From Aquificaceae bacterium (GTDB lineage Bacteria; Aquificota; Aquificia; Aquificales; Aquificaceae), in assembly GCA_015490215.1 (NCBI GenBank), contig WFYH01000243.1, positions 1 through 5,123 on the forward strand: DNA of 5,123 nt. The letters run 5' to 3'. The notes beneath the pieces were generated by a model. The model was not told the DNA's origin. It ran no database searches and saw only the letters and a list, made by a program, of their open reading frames with translations. The position numbers and the translations under genes are program-made. Positions 1 to 5,015 of this stretch are shown here, piece by piece. The number at the start of each line of letters is the position of its first letter. Positions within the stretch are counted from its first letter, which is position 1.

Positions 1-822
1 GGATCTGCTTGGGACTATGTGAAGTATCCGGAAGGTCCCCGCCTTATCCCCTACCTAAACAGACCGGTCATATGCATACCCACAACTGCGGGCACCGGAA
101 GCGAGGTGGACAGATATTCGGTGATCACAAACCCTATCAGAAAGGAGAAGCTCGTTATCTCCCACAGCCTCAACTACCCTAAGGTGGCGATCATAGACCC
201 CGAACTGACACTAACCATGAACCCCGAGCTTACCGCAATAACGGGCTTTGATGCCCTCACCCACGCCCTTGAGTCTTTGACAAACAGGGCGGAAAACTTC
301 ATGGCGGAGGAGTATGCCCTTAGGGCGATAGAGCTTATATCCCGTTGGCTACCGGTTGCGGTAGAGGAGCCGGAAAACTACGAGGCACGGGAAAAGATGG
401 CTTATGCGGCGATGCTTGCGGGTATAGCCATTGACCATATGGGTGTCGCCCTGATACATGCCATGGAACACCCCGTATCCGCCCACTACCCGCAGGTTGC
501 CCACGGCTTGGGTCTTGCGGTTTTAGCTCCCTATATAACCGAGTTCAACTTCAAGGGGAACCCCGAAAAGTATGCCCTCTTTGCCAAGCTGATGGGTGAA
601 GAGGAAAAACCCCACAGAGCGGTGGATGCCTTGGTGAAGTTCATAGAGAGGATAGATCTGCCCCTCACTTTAAAAGATATAGGTGTAGAAGAAGGTATAC
701 TTGACAGGCTGACGGAGGACGTTTACATGTTGGCAAGACACTCCTTCATGATCAATCCAGTAGAACCAACCCTTGATGACGTGAGAGAGTTGTATCAAAA
801 GGCGTATGAGGGAAGGTTGTAA
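1..822 (+). CDS. Iron-containing (group III) alcohol dehydrogenase, 5' end missing
   Basis: This is the C-terminal 273 residues of a metal-dependent NAD(P)-linked alcohol dehydrogenase, a cytoplasmic enzyme that interconverts alcohols and aldehydes or ketones. The frame is open from base 1, so the GTG at 19 is an internal valine, not a start. The family is usually about 385 residues, so roughly 110 residues with the GGGS nucleotide-binding motif lie outside the window. Visible motifs are IPTTAGTGSEV, GFDALTHALES (Asp84 and His88 of the fragment, metal ligands) and HAMEHPVSAHYPQVAHG (His153 and His168, metal ligands). The last motif is of the HxxEH type found in butanol-dehydrogenase-like members, with 15 rather than the usual 14 positions between the two ligand histidines. 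All four expected ligands are present, so the enzyme is probably active. The substrate cannot be told from this fragment. Confidence 0.93.
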   Translation, partial: GSAWDYVKYPEGPRLIPYLNRPVICIPTTAGTGSEVDRYSVITNPIRKEKLVISHSLNYPKVAIIDPELTLTMNPELTAITGFDALTHALESLTNRAENFMAEEYALRAIELISRWLPVAVEEPENYEAREKMAYAAMLAGIAIDHMGVALIHAMEHPVSAHYPQVAHGLGLAVLAPYITEFNFKGNPEKYALFAKLMGEEEKPHRAVDALVKFIERIDLPLTLKDIGVEEGILDRLTEDVYMLARHSFMINPVEPTLDDVRELYQKAYEGRL

Positions 823-844
823 CCTCACCCCTGCTATTTTTTCT
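810..844 (+). terminator. Possible rho-independent terminator after the alcohol dehydrogenase gene
   Basis: An interrupted stem spans the stop codon: GGG (810-812) can pair with CCC (828-830), and AGGTT (814-818) with AACCT (821-825). A T-rich tract follows at 836-844. The inner loop is only two bases unless the last pairs open, and six bases separate the stem from the T-run, so it is not a textbook terminator. Its position between two convergent genes fits the role. Confidence 0.4.
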
Positions 845-860
845 TCATTAAGAGAGTGCT

Positions 861-1211
861 CTATTTAAACTCCCCGTCCCTGATCAGCTTCCCCCTTGCA
901 TACGGGAATAAATACACCCAAGCTTTCACTACCTTTCCGTTCTCTTCCATAACAACCTCTATTTTTTCCCTCCTGTAAACCGTGGGGTGACCTTCCAGCT
1001 TGTCTATCCTTTCTAAAATCTCCTCGCTTACCTCGTATACCTCTCCCTTTACCTGAGCTATCGGGGGAGTCTTTACCAGAAAGGGAACACCATCCTCGTA
1101 TAAGGCGTATCGGTGCTTTGTCCTTGCCCTACCTAAAAACCTTGCTCCCTTCAAGTAAGAGTGGTTCCCAAAACCCTTTTTGAGGGTTCCGTATACAAAA
1201 AGTTTCTCCAT
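861..1211 (-). CDS. Gamma-glutamylcyclotransferase-like (AIG2/GGCT fold) protein
   Basis: This is a small cytoplasmic protein of the gamma-glutamylcyclotransferase family; characterised members release 5-oxoproline from gamma-glutamyl amines or dipeptides. With the ATG at 1211 it has 116 residues. The diagnostic N-terminal motif is FVYGTLKKG (residues 5-13). The second motif is DKLEGHPTVYRR (from residue 70), whose Glu73 matches the family's catalytic glutamate. Two longer starts exist in frame, ATG at 1220 and GTG at 1238. I chose 1211 because family members usually begin just before the VYGTL strand. The ribosome binding signals are unhelpful: GGAAGGG directly abuts the 1211 ATG, and no clear site precedes the other two. 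It is convergent with the upstream dehydrogenase and stands alone. The natural substrate is unknown. Confidence 0.82.
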   Translation of the reverse strand: MEKLFVYGTLKKGFGNHSYLKGARFLGRARTKHRYALYEDGVPFLVKTPPIAQVKGEVYEVSEEILERIDKLEGHPTVYRREKIEVVMEENGKVVKAWVYLFPYARGKLIRDGEFK

Positions 1212-1245
1212 CCCTTCCATAATCCCAAGTTTTAACACGCCTTAT

Positions 1246-1262
1246 AACTCAGGATTATATTA
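1246..1262. repeat. Left copy of a direct repeat flanking the transposase relic
   Basis: AACTCAGGATTATATTA at 1246-1262 matches AACTCGGGTTATATTA at 1670-1685 apart from one substitution and one inserted base; the last eight bases, TTATATTA, are identical. The two copies bracket the decayed transposase region. Such repeats could descend from a target-site duplication, possibly within a longer local duplication. This copy also supplies the possible -10 box of the minus-strand gene. Confidence 0.5.
1254..1259 (-). promoter_or_regulatory. Candidate -10 box for the cyclotransferase-like gene
   Basis: The minus strand reads TATAAT here, a perfect sigma-70 -10 hexamer, 43 bases upstream of the preferred ATG. 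No good -35 hexamer is seen 16-18 bases further upstream. It lies inside the left copy of the direct repeat (1246-1262). In an AT-rich stretch this could be chance. Confidence 0.3.
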
Positions 1263-1299
1263 CCAAAGTTTTGCACCGGTTAGCAGAGGAGCACTCAAG

Positions 1300-1678
1300 T
1301 TGATAAAAAGCCCTCCCAAAAATTCCCTCTTTTCTTAATACCTTCTCATATCCTCTCCACACCTTCCCTCGCCTACCTACCCTGCTTCCACTCTCTCAAG
1401 ATTCCTTAAATCCTCCAACTTCAACCTCCTCCCCTTAATCCATTCCCTCTCACACCAGCTACTTTTTAAGCTCTCCCCATAGAGCTTTCCTAATAGCTGA
1501 TACCACCCTCCTGAGAAAAACTGCTTTCAAAATTGAATGTGTCAAAAAGCCCTACGACTCTTACCTGAAAAAGGTTATCCCTGCCTGCAAAGCTCTAGTC
1601 ATTATAGGAGGAAAGGGCTACTGTAATTCCCTTAAAAAAAAGCAGCCAGAGGTTTCTTTGGTTACTCGCAACTCGGGT
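1300..1678 (+). pseudogene. Decayed DDE-type transposase relic
   Basis: No intact gene lies between 1239 and 1694, but the plus strand reads as a broken protein. From a TTG at 1300, preceded by AGAGGAG, frame 1 gives IKSPPKNSLFS, a TAA at 1336-1338, then a stretch including LSRFLKSSNFNLLPLIHSLS. A shift to frame 2 near 1478 continues with RAFLIADTTLLRKTAFKIEC and YDSYLKKVIPACKALVII. Known family pattern: many DDE transposases place their first catalytic Asp in a DTTL-RK context, here GAT at 1499-1501. Next comes GGKGYCNSLKKKQPEVSLVTR-like text (1607-1669), which resembles a second-Asp region (D-x-GY ... LVTR) whose Asp is lost. Only about 18 codons separate the two regions, so an internal deletion is likely. 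The third acidic region is absent. The pyrimidine bias at 1300-1490 comes from Leu/Ser/Pro codons. The family assignment is inference; that this is decayed coding sequence is better supported. Confidence 0.55.
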
Positions 1679-1686
1679 TATATTAT
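1658..1686 (+). promoter_or_regulatory. Candidate sigma-70 promoter for the gatC-recA operon
   Basis: TTGGTT (1658-1663) and TATTAT (1681-1686) are separated by 17 bases. The -10 box differs from consensus by one base and the -35 box by three. The predicted transcript would start at about 1692-1694, directly at the gatC ATG (1695), making it leaderless and excluding the AAGGA at 1688-1692. That conflict lowers confidence. The -10 box overlaps the right copy of the direct repeat. No LexA-like box (CTGT-N8-ACAG or GAAC-N4-GTTC) is visible nearby. Confidence 0.27.
1670..1685. repeat. Right copy of the direct repeat flanking the transposase relic
   Basis: AACTCGGGTTATATTA here matches the copy at 1246-1262 with one substitution and a one-base gap. 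It lies just upstream of gatC and overlaps its candidate -10 box, while the left copy overlaps the candidate -10 box of the divergent gene. Possibly a single ancestral promoter-bearing intergenic segment was duplicated when the element inserted; that reading is inference. Confidence 0.5.
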
Positions 1687-1694
1687 TAAGGATC

Positions 1695-1982
1695 ATGGAT
1701 ATAGGAAGGGATTGGGTTCTGAAGATAGCCGGTCTTGCCCGTATAAAGCTTTCGGAAGAGGAGGTAGAAACCTTCAGCTCACAATTTAAGGACATAATCA
1801 GCTTCGTCCGCCAACTTGAAGAGGTGGACACAAGCGGTGTGGAACCCTTCACACCCGAATTTGAAAAAACGCCCATGAGGGAGGACGTTTCCGGAGAGAC
1901 CTTCTTCCAAGAGGAAGCCCTTATGAACGCACCTCAAAAGGAAAAGGGTTTCTTCGTGGTTCCCAGAATAGTGGAGGTGTAA
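1695..1982 (+). CDS. gatC: Asp-tRNA(Asn)/Glu-tRNA(Gln) amidotransferase subunit C
   Basis: GatC is the small subunit of the GatCAB complex, which converts Glu-tRNA(Gln) and Asp-tRNA(Asn) to their amide forms in organisms lacking GlnRS or AsnRS. It wraps around and stabilises GatA against GatB. At 95 residues the length is normal. Seen here are the N-terminal helix IAGLARIKLSEEEVETF (residues 11-27), the LEEVDTSGVEPF segment (41-52), the MREDV turn (61-65) and the C-terminal FFVVPRIVEV, all typical of the family. The ATG at 1695 is preceded by AAGGA only two bases away, a closer spacing than usual. gatA and gatB are not in the window, so in this organism the subunits are probably scattered. 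It is the first gene of the recA operon and ends 3 nt before recA. Confidence 0.93.
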   Translation: MDIGRDWVLKIAGLARIKLSEEEVETFSSQFKDIISFVRQLEEVDTSGVEPFTPEFEKTPMREDVSGETFFQEEALMNAPQKEKGFFVVPRIVEV

Positions 1983-1985
1983 GAA

Positions 1986-3041
1986 ATGGCGCAGGCAACT
2001 AAAGAAGCTCCCCAAGCCAAAAAGGAGGTTCTTGAGAAATCCCTAAAGAGCATAGAAAAGAAGTTCGGCAAAGGAATAATAATGACCCTCAAGTCCGTAG
2101 CCCAGAGGGAAAAGGTAGAGGTTATACCCACAGGCGCCCTTTCTCTTGACATAGCCACAGGGGTGGGAGGAATTCCGAGGGGAAGGATAATAGAGATCTT
2201 CGGTATGGAATCCTCCGGAAAGACTACCCTTGCTCTCCACGTCATAGCCGAAGCTCAAAAGAGGGGCGGTGTGGCTGTTTTCATAGATGCGGAGCATGCC
2301 CTTGATCCTAAGTATGCGGAGAGCATAGGCGTTGACTTGGACAACCTGTATATATCTCAGCCAGACTACGGTGAGCAGGCTCTTGAAATAGCGGAGTCCC
2401 TTGTAAACAGCGGTGCGGTAGACGTTATTGTGGTGGACTCGGTAGCCGCTCTCGTCCCCAAAGACGAGCTTGAGGGTGACATAGGTGATGCCCAAGTGGG
2501 TAAACAGGCACGCCTTATGGCTCAGGCTCTCAGGAAGCTCAAGGGTGCGGTGCACAAGAGTGATACAGCTCTGATATTCATAAACCAGCTTAGAGAAAAA
2601 ATCGGTCAAACCTTCGGTTACGGTGGTGTTCAGGAGACCACACCGGGCGGAAGGGCACTTAAATTCTTCTCCGATATGAGGCTTGAGGTTCGCAGACTAG
2701 GAGACGTCAAAGACAGCAACAACCAGAGGATAGGCTACAAGGTGAAGGTAAAGGTTGTCAAAAACAAGCTTGCTCCACCCTTCAAAGAGGCGGAGTTCGA
2801 AATCATATACGGAGAGGGGATATGCAAAATATGTGATCTTATAAACCTTGCTTTGGAAATGGGTATTATCAACCAGAGCGGTGCTTGGTATAGCTACGGG
2901 GACACGCGCCTCGGACAGGGAAGGGAGCAGGTTAAGAAGTTCCTTCAGGAAAACCCTAAAATAATGGAAGAGATAGAAAATAAGATCAAGGAGGCAGCAG
3001 GGCTTGTTACAGCTGATACTCAAGAAGGCTCTGGATCTTGA
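1986..3041 (+). CDS. recA: Recombinase RecA
   Basis: RecA polymerises on single-stranded DNA, drives homologous pairing and strand exchange with ATP, and stimulates LexA-type self-cleavage where that exists. At 351 residues it is near the E. coli length of 353. Visible motifs are Walker A GMESSGKT (73-80, Lys79), the catalytic Glu in DAEHALDP (Glu103), Walker [11 protein letters not shown] (147-156), loop L1 [10 protein letters not shown] (163-172) and [10 protein letters not shown] (198-207). L2 reads [13 protein letters not shown] (210-222). Numbering against E. coli is offset by 7 up to Phe210 (E. coli Phe203) but by 10 at Glu217 (Glu207), so L2 is three residues longer. The C-terminal tail is not strongly acidic, unlike that of E. 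coli. GGAGGTG at 1973-1979, inside gatC, is the ribosome binding site with a 6-base spacer, so translation is likely coupled to gatC. The 3' end overlaps the next gene by 38 nt. Confidence 0.98.
   Translation: MAQATKEAPQAKKEVLEKSLKSIEKKFGKGIIMTLKSVAQREKVEVIPTGALSLDIATGVGGIPRGRIIEIFGMESSGKTTLALHVIAEAQKRGGVAVFIDAEHALDPKYAESIGVDLDNLYISQPDYGEQALEIAESLVNSGAVDVIVVDSVAALVPKDELEGDIGDAQVGKQARLMAQALRKLKGAVHKSDTALIFINQLREKIGQTFGYGGVQETTPGGRALKFFSDMRLEVRRLGDVKDSNNQRIGYKVKVKVVKNKLAPPFKEAEFEIIYGEGICKICDLINLALEMGIINQSGAWYSYGDTRLGQGREQVKKFLQENPKIMEEIENKIKEAAGLVTADTQEGSGS
2988..2994 (+). promoter_or_regulatory. Ribosome binding site that fixes the TTG start of the PilT-like gene
   Basis: AAGGAGG, fully complementary to the 16S anti-Shine-Dalgarno core, sits inside the recA coding sequence as parts of its Lys-Glu-Ala codons. 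It is 9 bases upstream of the TTG at 3004. That TTG is the first possible start after the in-frame TAG at 2974-2976, and any later start would remove the conserved first helix. Confidence 0.72.
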
Positions 3042-4101
3042 GGCTTCAGATATTCACATAAAGGTTGGGGCAAAGCCCGTTTACAGGATCCACAAAAAGC
3101 TCGTAGTTGATGAGGACTTCCCCGTAATAGATGCAGAGCACTTTCAGTTTTTCTTTGACCAAGTTATCGGTAACAACGAGGGAAAAAGAAAGGAATTTGA
3201 AGAGTTCGGAGAGGTGGACCTTTCCTACTCCCTTCCTAAAGTTTCCCGCTTCAGGGTGAACATCTACAAACAAAGGGGAACCGCAGGGATGGCTTTTAGG
3301 GTCATTCCCTTTGAAATACCTCCTTTCAACACCCTCAACCTACCCGAGGTTATGCTCAAAACCGTAATGAACGCAAGCAAGGGACTTGTATTGGTGACAG
3401 GTCCCACCGGATCCGGTAAGTCAACCACCCTTGCGTCAATAATAGAGGAGATAAACAAAAAGCTCAAAAGGGTAATCGTTACCATAGAGGACCCCATAGA
3501 GTATCTCCTCAGGGACAAAAACTGCTTCATAGTCCAAAGGGAGGTAGGTCTTGACACCCAAAGTTTTGCAAGGGGGCTGCGGGCTGCCCTGAGAGAAGAT
3601 CCGGACATAATCATGGTAGGTGAGATAAGGGACACGGAGACTGCCGAAATAGCCCTACAGGCGGCGGAGACAGGTCACTTGGTTCTCTCAACCCTACACA
3701 CATTGGACGCTAAGGAGACTGTAAACAGGATAATAGGTATGTTCAAAATGGAGCTGAGAGACCAGATACGCCAGATGCTTGCCGGCACGTTGGTGGCTAT
3801 ATTTTCCCAAAGGCTCCTTCCGAGGGCGGATAAAAAGGGAGCTGTCCCGGCGGTTGAAATCCTCATAAACACGGGTGCCATAAGGGAGGCACTCCTTGAT
3901 CCTGACAGACTTGAGGAGATACCCGACCTTATAGCTAAAGGGAGAGCCGCTTACGGAACCCAGACCTTTGACCAGCACCTAGAAGAACTTTATCGTAAGG
4001 GACTTATTGACTTCCACACCGCACTACTTTACGCTTCCAAGCCCGCAGATCTTGAGCTCAAGCTCAGGGGTATATCTTCTGGCGGGATAGAACTGCAATG
4101 A
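3004..4101 (+). CDS. PilT/PilU-type twitching motility ATPase
   Basis: This is a hexameric secretion ATPase of the PilT/GspE family, acting at the cytoplasmic base of a type IV pilus and expected to power retraction. With the TTG start it has 365 residues, close to the roughly 345-380 usual for PilT and PilU. The N-terminal PAS-like domain begins with [18 protein letters not shown]. The ATPase core shows Walker [10 protein letters not shown] (133-141), the Asp box TIEDPIEY (160-167), Walker [13 protein letters not shown] (199-210, Glu207 catalytic) and the His box [13 protein letters not shown] (221-233). The C-terminal AIRNLIRE motif needed for retraction in classical PilT is diverged to AIREALLD (292-299). 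It may therefore be a PilU-like or second PilT paralogue, and I leave the symbol open. It overlaps recA by 38 nt and cmk by 4 nt. No other pilus gene is in the window. Confidence 0.9.
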   Translation: MLQLILKKALDLEASDIHIKVGAKPVYRIHKKLVVDEDFPVIDAEHFQFFFDQVIGNNEGKRKEFEEFGEVDLSYSLPKVSRFRVNIYKQRGTAGMAFRVIPFEIPPFNTLNLPEVMLKTVMNASKGLVLVTGPTGSGKSTTLASIIEEINKKLKRVIVTIEDPIEYLLRDKNCFIVQREVGLDTQSFARGLRAALREDPDIIMVGEIRDTETAEIALQAAETGHLVLSTLHTLDAKETVNRIIGMFKMELRDQIRQMLAGTLVAIFSQRLLPRADKKGAVPAVEILINTGAIREALLDPDRLEEIPDLIAKGRAAYGTQTFDQHLEELYRKGLIDFHTALLYASKPADLELKLRGISSGGIELQ

Positions 4102-4760
4102 AGATAACCATAGACGGTCCCGCCGGAAGTGGTAAAAGCACAGTAGCTAGGATGCTCTCAGAAAAGCTCGGTTTTTTATACCTTGAAACGGGTCTCGGCT
4201 ACCGGGTATGCGCCTATCTGTGGATGAAAAATTTTCCAAATGATGAACCCTCGTGGGAAAAACTCAAACCCCTCCTTGAGAAAATCAAAATAGAACCCTT
4301 AGTAGGGCGGACAGATGTATGGGTTGAGCACGAAAAAGTTAACGATCTTTTGACAACGGAGGAGGTAGGCAGAGTTGCCTCTCAGGTAGCCACTTTAAAG
4401 GAGCTAAGGGAATACCTAAACAGCCTTTTCAGAAGACTTTTAGAAGGCAAGGATGCAGTCGTTGAGGGAAGGGATGCAGGAACGGTCATATTTCCCGAAG
4501 CGGAGCTTAAGATCTTTGTAACCGCAGACCCAAAAGAGCGTGCCCGCAGAAGGGTAGAACAGCTCAGAGCTATGGGAAAGGATATATCTTACGAGGAAGT
4601 TCTTAAAGCGATTTTAGATAGAGACGAAAGGGATAAAAACAGGGCAGTGGCGCCCCTCAGACCTCCCGAGGGAGCGATCATAATAGACAACACCTCCAAG
4701 ACATCCCAGCAGATCGTGGAAGAGATCCTTTCCCTGTTAAAGGAGCGTGAAAGATCTTAG
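4098..4760 (+). CDS. cmk: Cytidylate kinase (CMP/dCMP kinase)
   Basis: This enzyme phosphorylates CMP and dCMP to the diphosphates using ATP, in the cytoplasm, as part of pyrimidine nucleotide salvage and recycling. At 220 residues it is close to E. coli Cmk (227). Visible are the P-loop GPAGSGKST (7-15), LETGLGYR (29-36; the usual form is DTG-MYR, so Glu replaces Asp and Gly replaces Met), TTEEVGRVASQVA (86-98), the CMP-binding EGRDAGTVIFPEAELKIFV (123-141) and the lid region RDERDKNRAVAPL (175-187). The ATG overlaps the preceding stop as ATGA. Only a weak GGCGGGA precedes it, 10 bases away, so translation is probably coupled. In many bacteria cmk is followed by rpsA; the next gene here starts 255 bases later. 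Confidence 0.95.
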   Translation: MKITIDGPAGSGKSTVARMLSEKLGFLYLETGLGYRVCAYLWMKNFPNDEPSWEKLKPLLEKIKIEPLVGRTDVWVEHEKVNDLLTTEEVGRVASQVATLKELREYLNSLFRRLLEGKDAVVEGRDAGTVIFPEAELKIFVTADPKERARRRVEQLRAMGKDISYEEVLKAILDRDERDKNRAVAPLRPPEGAIIIDNTSKTSQQIVEEILSLLKERERS

Positions 4761-4786
4761 AGATATCCCTCACTCCACCGGGAAAA

Positions 4787-4804
4787 TTCCAAAATCCTTT
4801 GGAA
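4787..4804. repeat. Inverted repeat TTCCAAA/TTTGGAA after cmk
   Basis: TTCCAAA (4787-4793) and TTTGGAA (4798-4804) form a perfect 7-bp stem around a 4-base loop, 27 bases after the cmk stop. No T-run follows directly, so alone it is not a terminator. It might protect the 3' end of the operon transcript or act with the hairpin next to it. Confidence 0.45.
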
Positions 4805-4826
4805 CCCACACGTCGGGGGTCTTTTT
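4804..4826 (+). terminator. Possible rho-independent terminator of the gatC-recA-pilT-cmk operon
   Basis: ACCC (4804-4807) can pair with GGGT (4817-4820) around a 9-base loop, and the run TTTTT (4822-4826) follows one base later. The stem is short but mostly GC. It lies 43 bases after the cmk stop and before the signals of the next gene, where a terminator is expected. Confidence 0.38.
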
Positions 4827-4929
4827 GCGTCCGCTGAAACCCTCCTCACCCAGTTGGTCAAGGGCTTTGTTTTGTCCAAGAACCCATCGGGTAAAATGAA
4901 AGGATCATTAACAATGACTGGACACCTTA

Positions 4930-4944
4930 GGTTAAAGTTTAACC
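4930..4944. promoter_or_regulatory. Operator-like palindrome upstream of the last gene
   Basis: GGTTAAAGTTTAACC is a perfect 7-bp inverted repeat around one central base, 71 bases before the ATG at 5016. A dimeric repressor or activator could bind such a site. It also lies within the reading frame of the minus-strand remnant, so it may be incidental. No regulator is identified. Confidence 0.3.
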
Positions 4945-4986
4945 GACCGCTCCCTTGCAAAAAGTGCATTAACTTACCAAATTAGT

Positions 4987-4992
4987 TATACT
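4987..4992 (+). promoter_or_regulatory. Candidate -10 box for the gene starting at 5016
   Basis: TATACT matches the sigma-70 -10 consensus at five of six positions and would start a transcript at about 4998-5000, giving a leader of about 17 bases that retains the ribosome binding site. No convincing -35 hexamer lies 16-18 bases upstream. Confidence 0.27.
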
Positions 4993-5015
4993 TCCGAAGT
5001 TTTTAGGAGGAAGGC

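Larger units (their letters stand above)
4770..4969 (-). pseudogene. Frameshifted minus-strand gene remnant, possibly ParB/Srx-like
   Basis: Two overlapping minus-strand frames read like pieces of one protein. The upstream frame, from an ATG at 4969, contains PVIVNDPFILPDGFL. The other frame, open from 4904 down to a TGA at 4770-4772, contains NKALDQLGEEGFSG followed by RKKTPDVWVPKDFGIFPVE. A one-base shift near 4885 would join them to a DG-x(5-6)-AL-x2-LG pattern, reminiscent of the DG-x-R-x2-AL-x2-LG signature of ParB/sulfiredoxin-fold domains; the conserved Arg is not visible. Codon choice resembles that of the neighbouring genes. The segment ends 12 bases from the cmk stop, tail to tail, and its upstream end lies close to the next gene's signals, so it is probably a truncated relic. 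The family link is tentative; the protein-like character is the firmer observation. Confidence 0.4.

Noticed and set aside
1300..1490. Polypyrimidine tract considered as triplex-forming or regulatory DNA
   Set aside because: The bias is explained by Leu, Ser, Pro and Phe codons of the decayed transposase, and there is no mirror repeat or regular unit.
1262..1662. ACCAAAG (1262-1268) and its inverse CTTTGGT (1656-1662) as terminal inverted repeats of the relic element
   Set aside because: Seven bases is short, the match does not extend, and the ends do not abut the direct repeats in the way a TIR plus target-site duplication would.
1600..1700. LexA/SOS box upstream of the recA operon
   Set aside because: Neither CTGT-N8-ACAG nor GAAC-N4-GTTC, nor a close variant, is visible upstream of gatC or recA.
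1595..1876. Minus-strand open frame of about 93 codons overlapping gatC
   Set aside because: It is antisense to the well-supported gatC, has an unremarkable composition and no recognisable motif; it is a shadow.
2043..2609. Long minus-strand open frame of about 188 codons inside recA
   Set aside because: It lies entirely antisense to conserved recA codons and shows no family motif; long shadow frames are expected in such codon usage.
3264..3978. Minus-strand open frames inside the PilT-like gene
   Set aside because: They are antisense to Walker, Asp-box and His-box codons, with no independent motifs or start signals.
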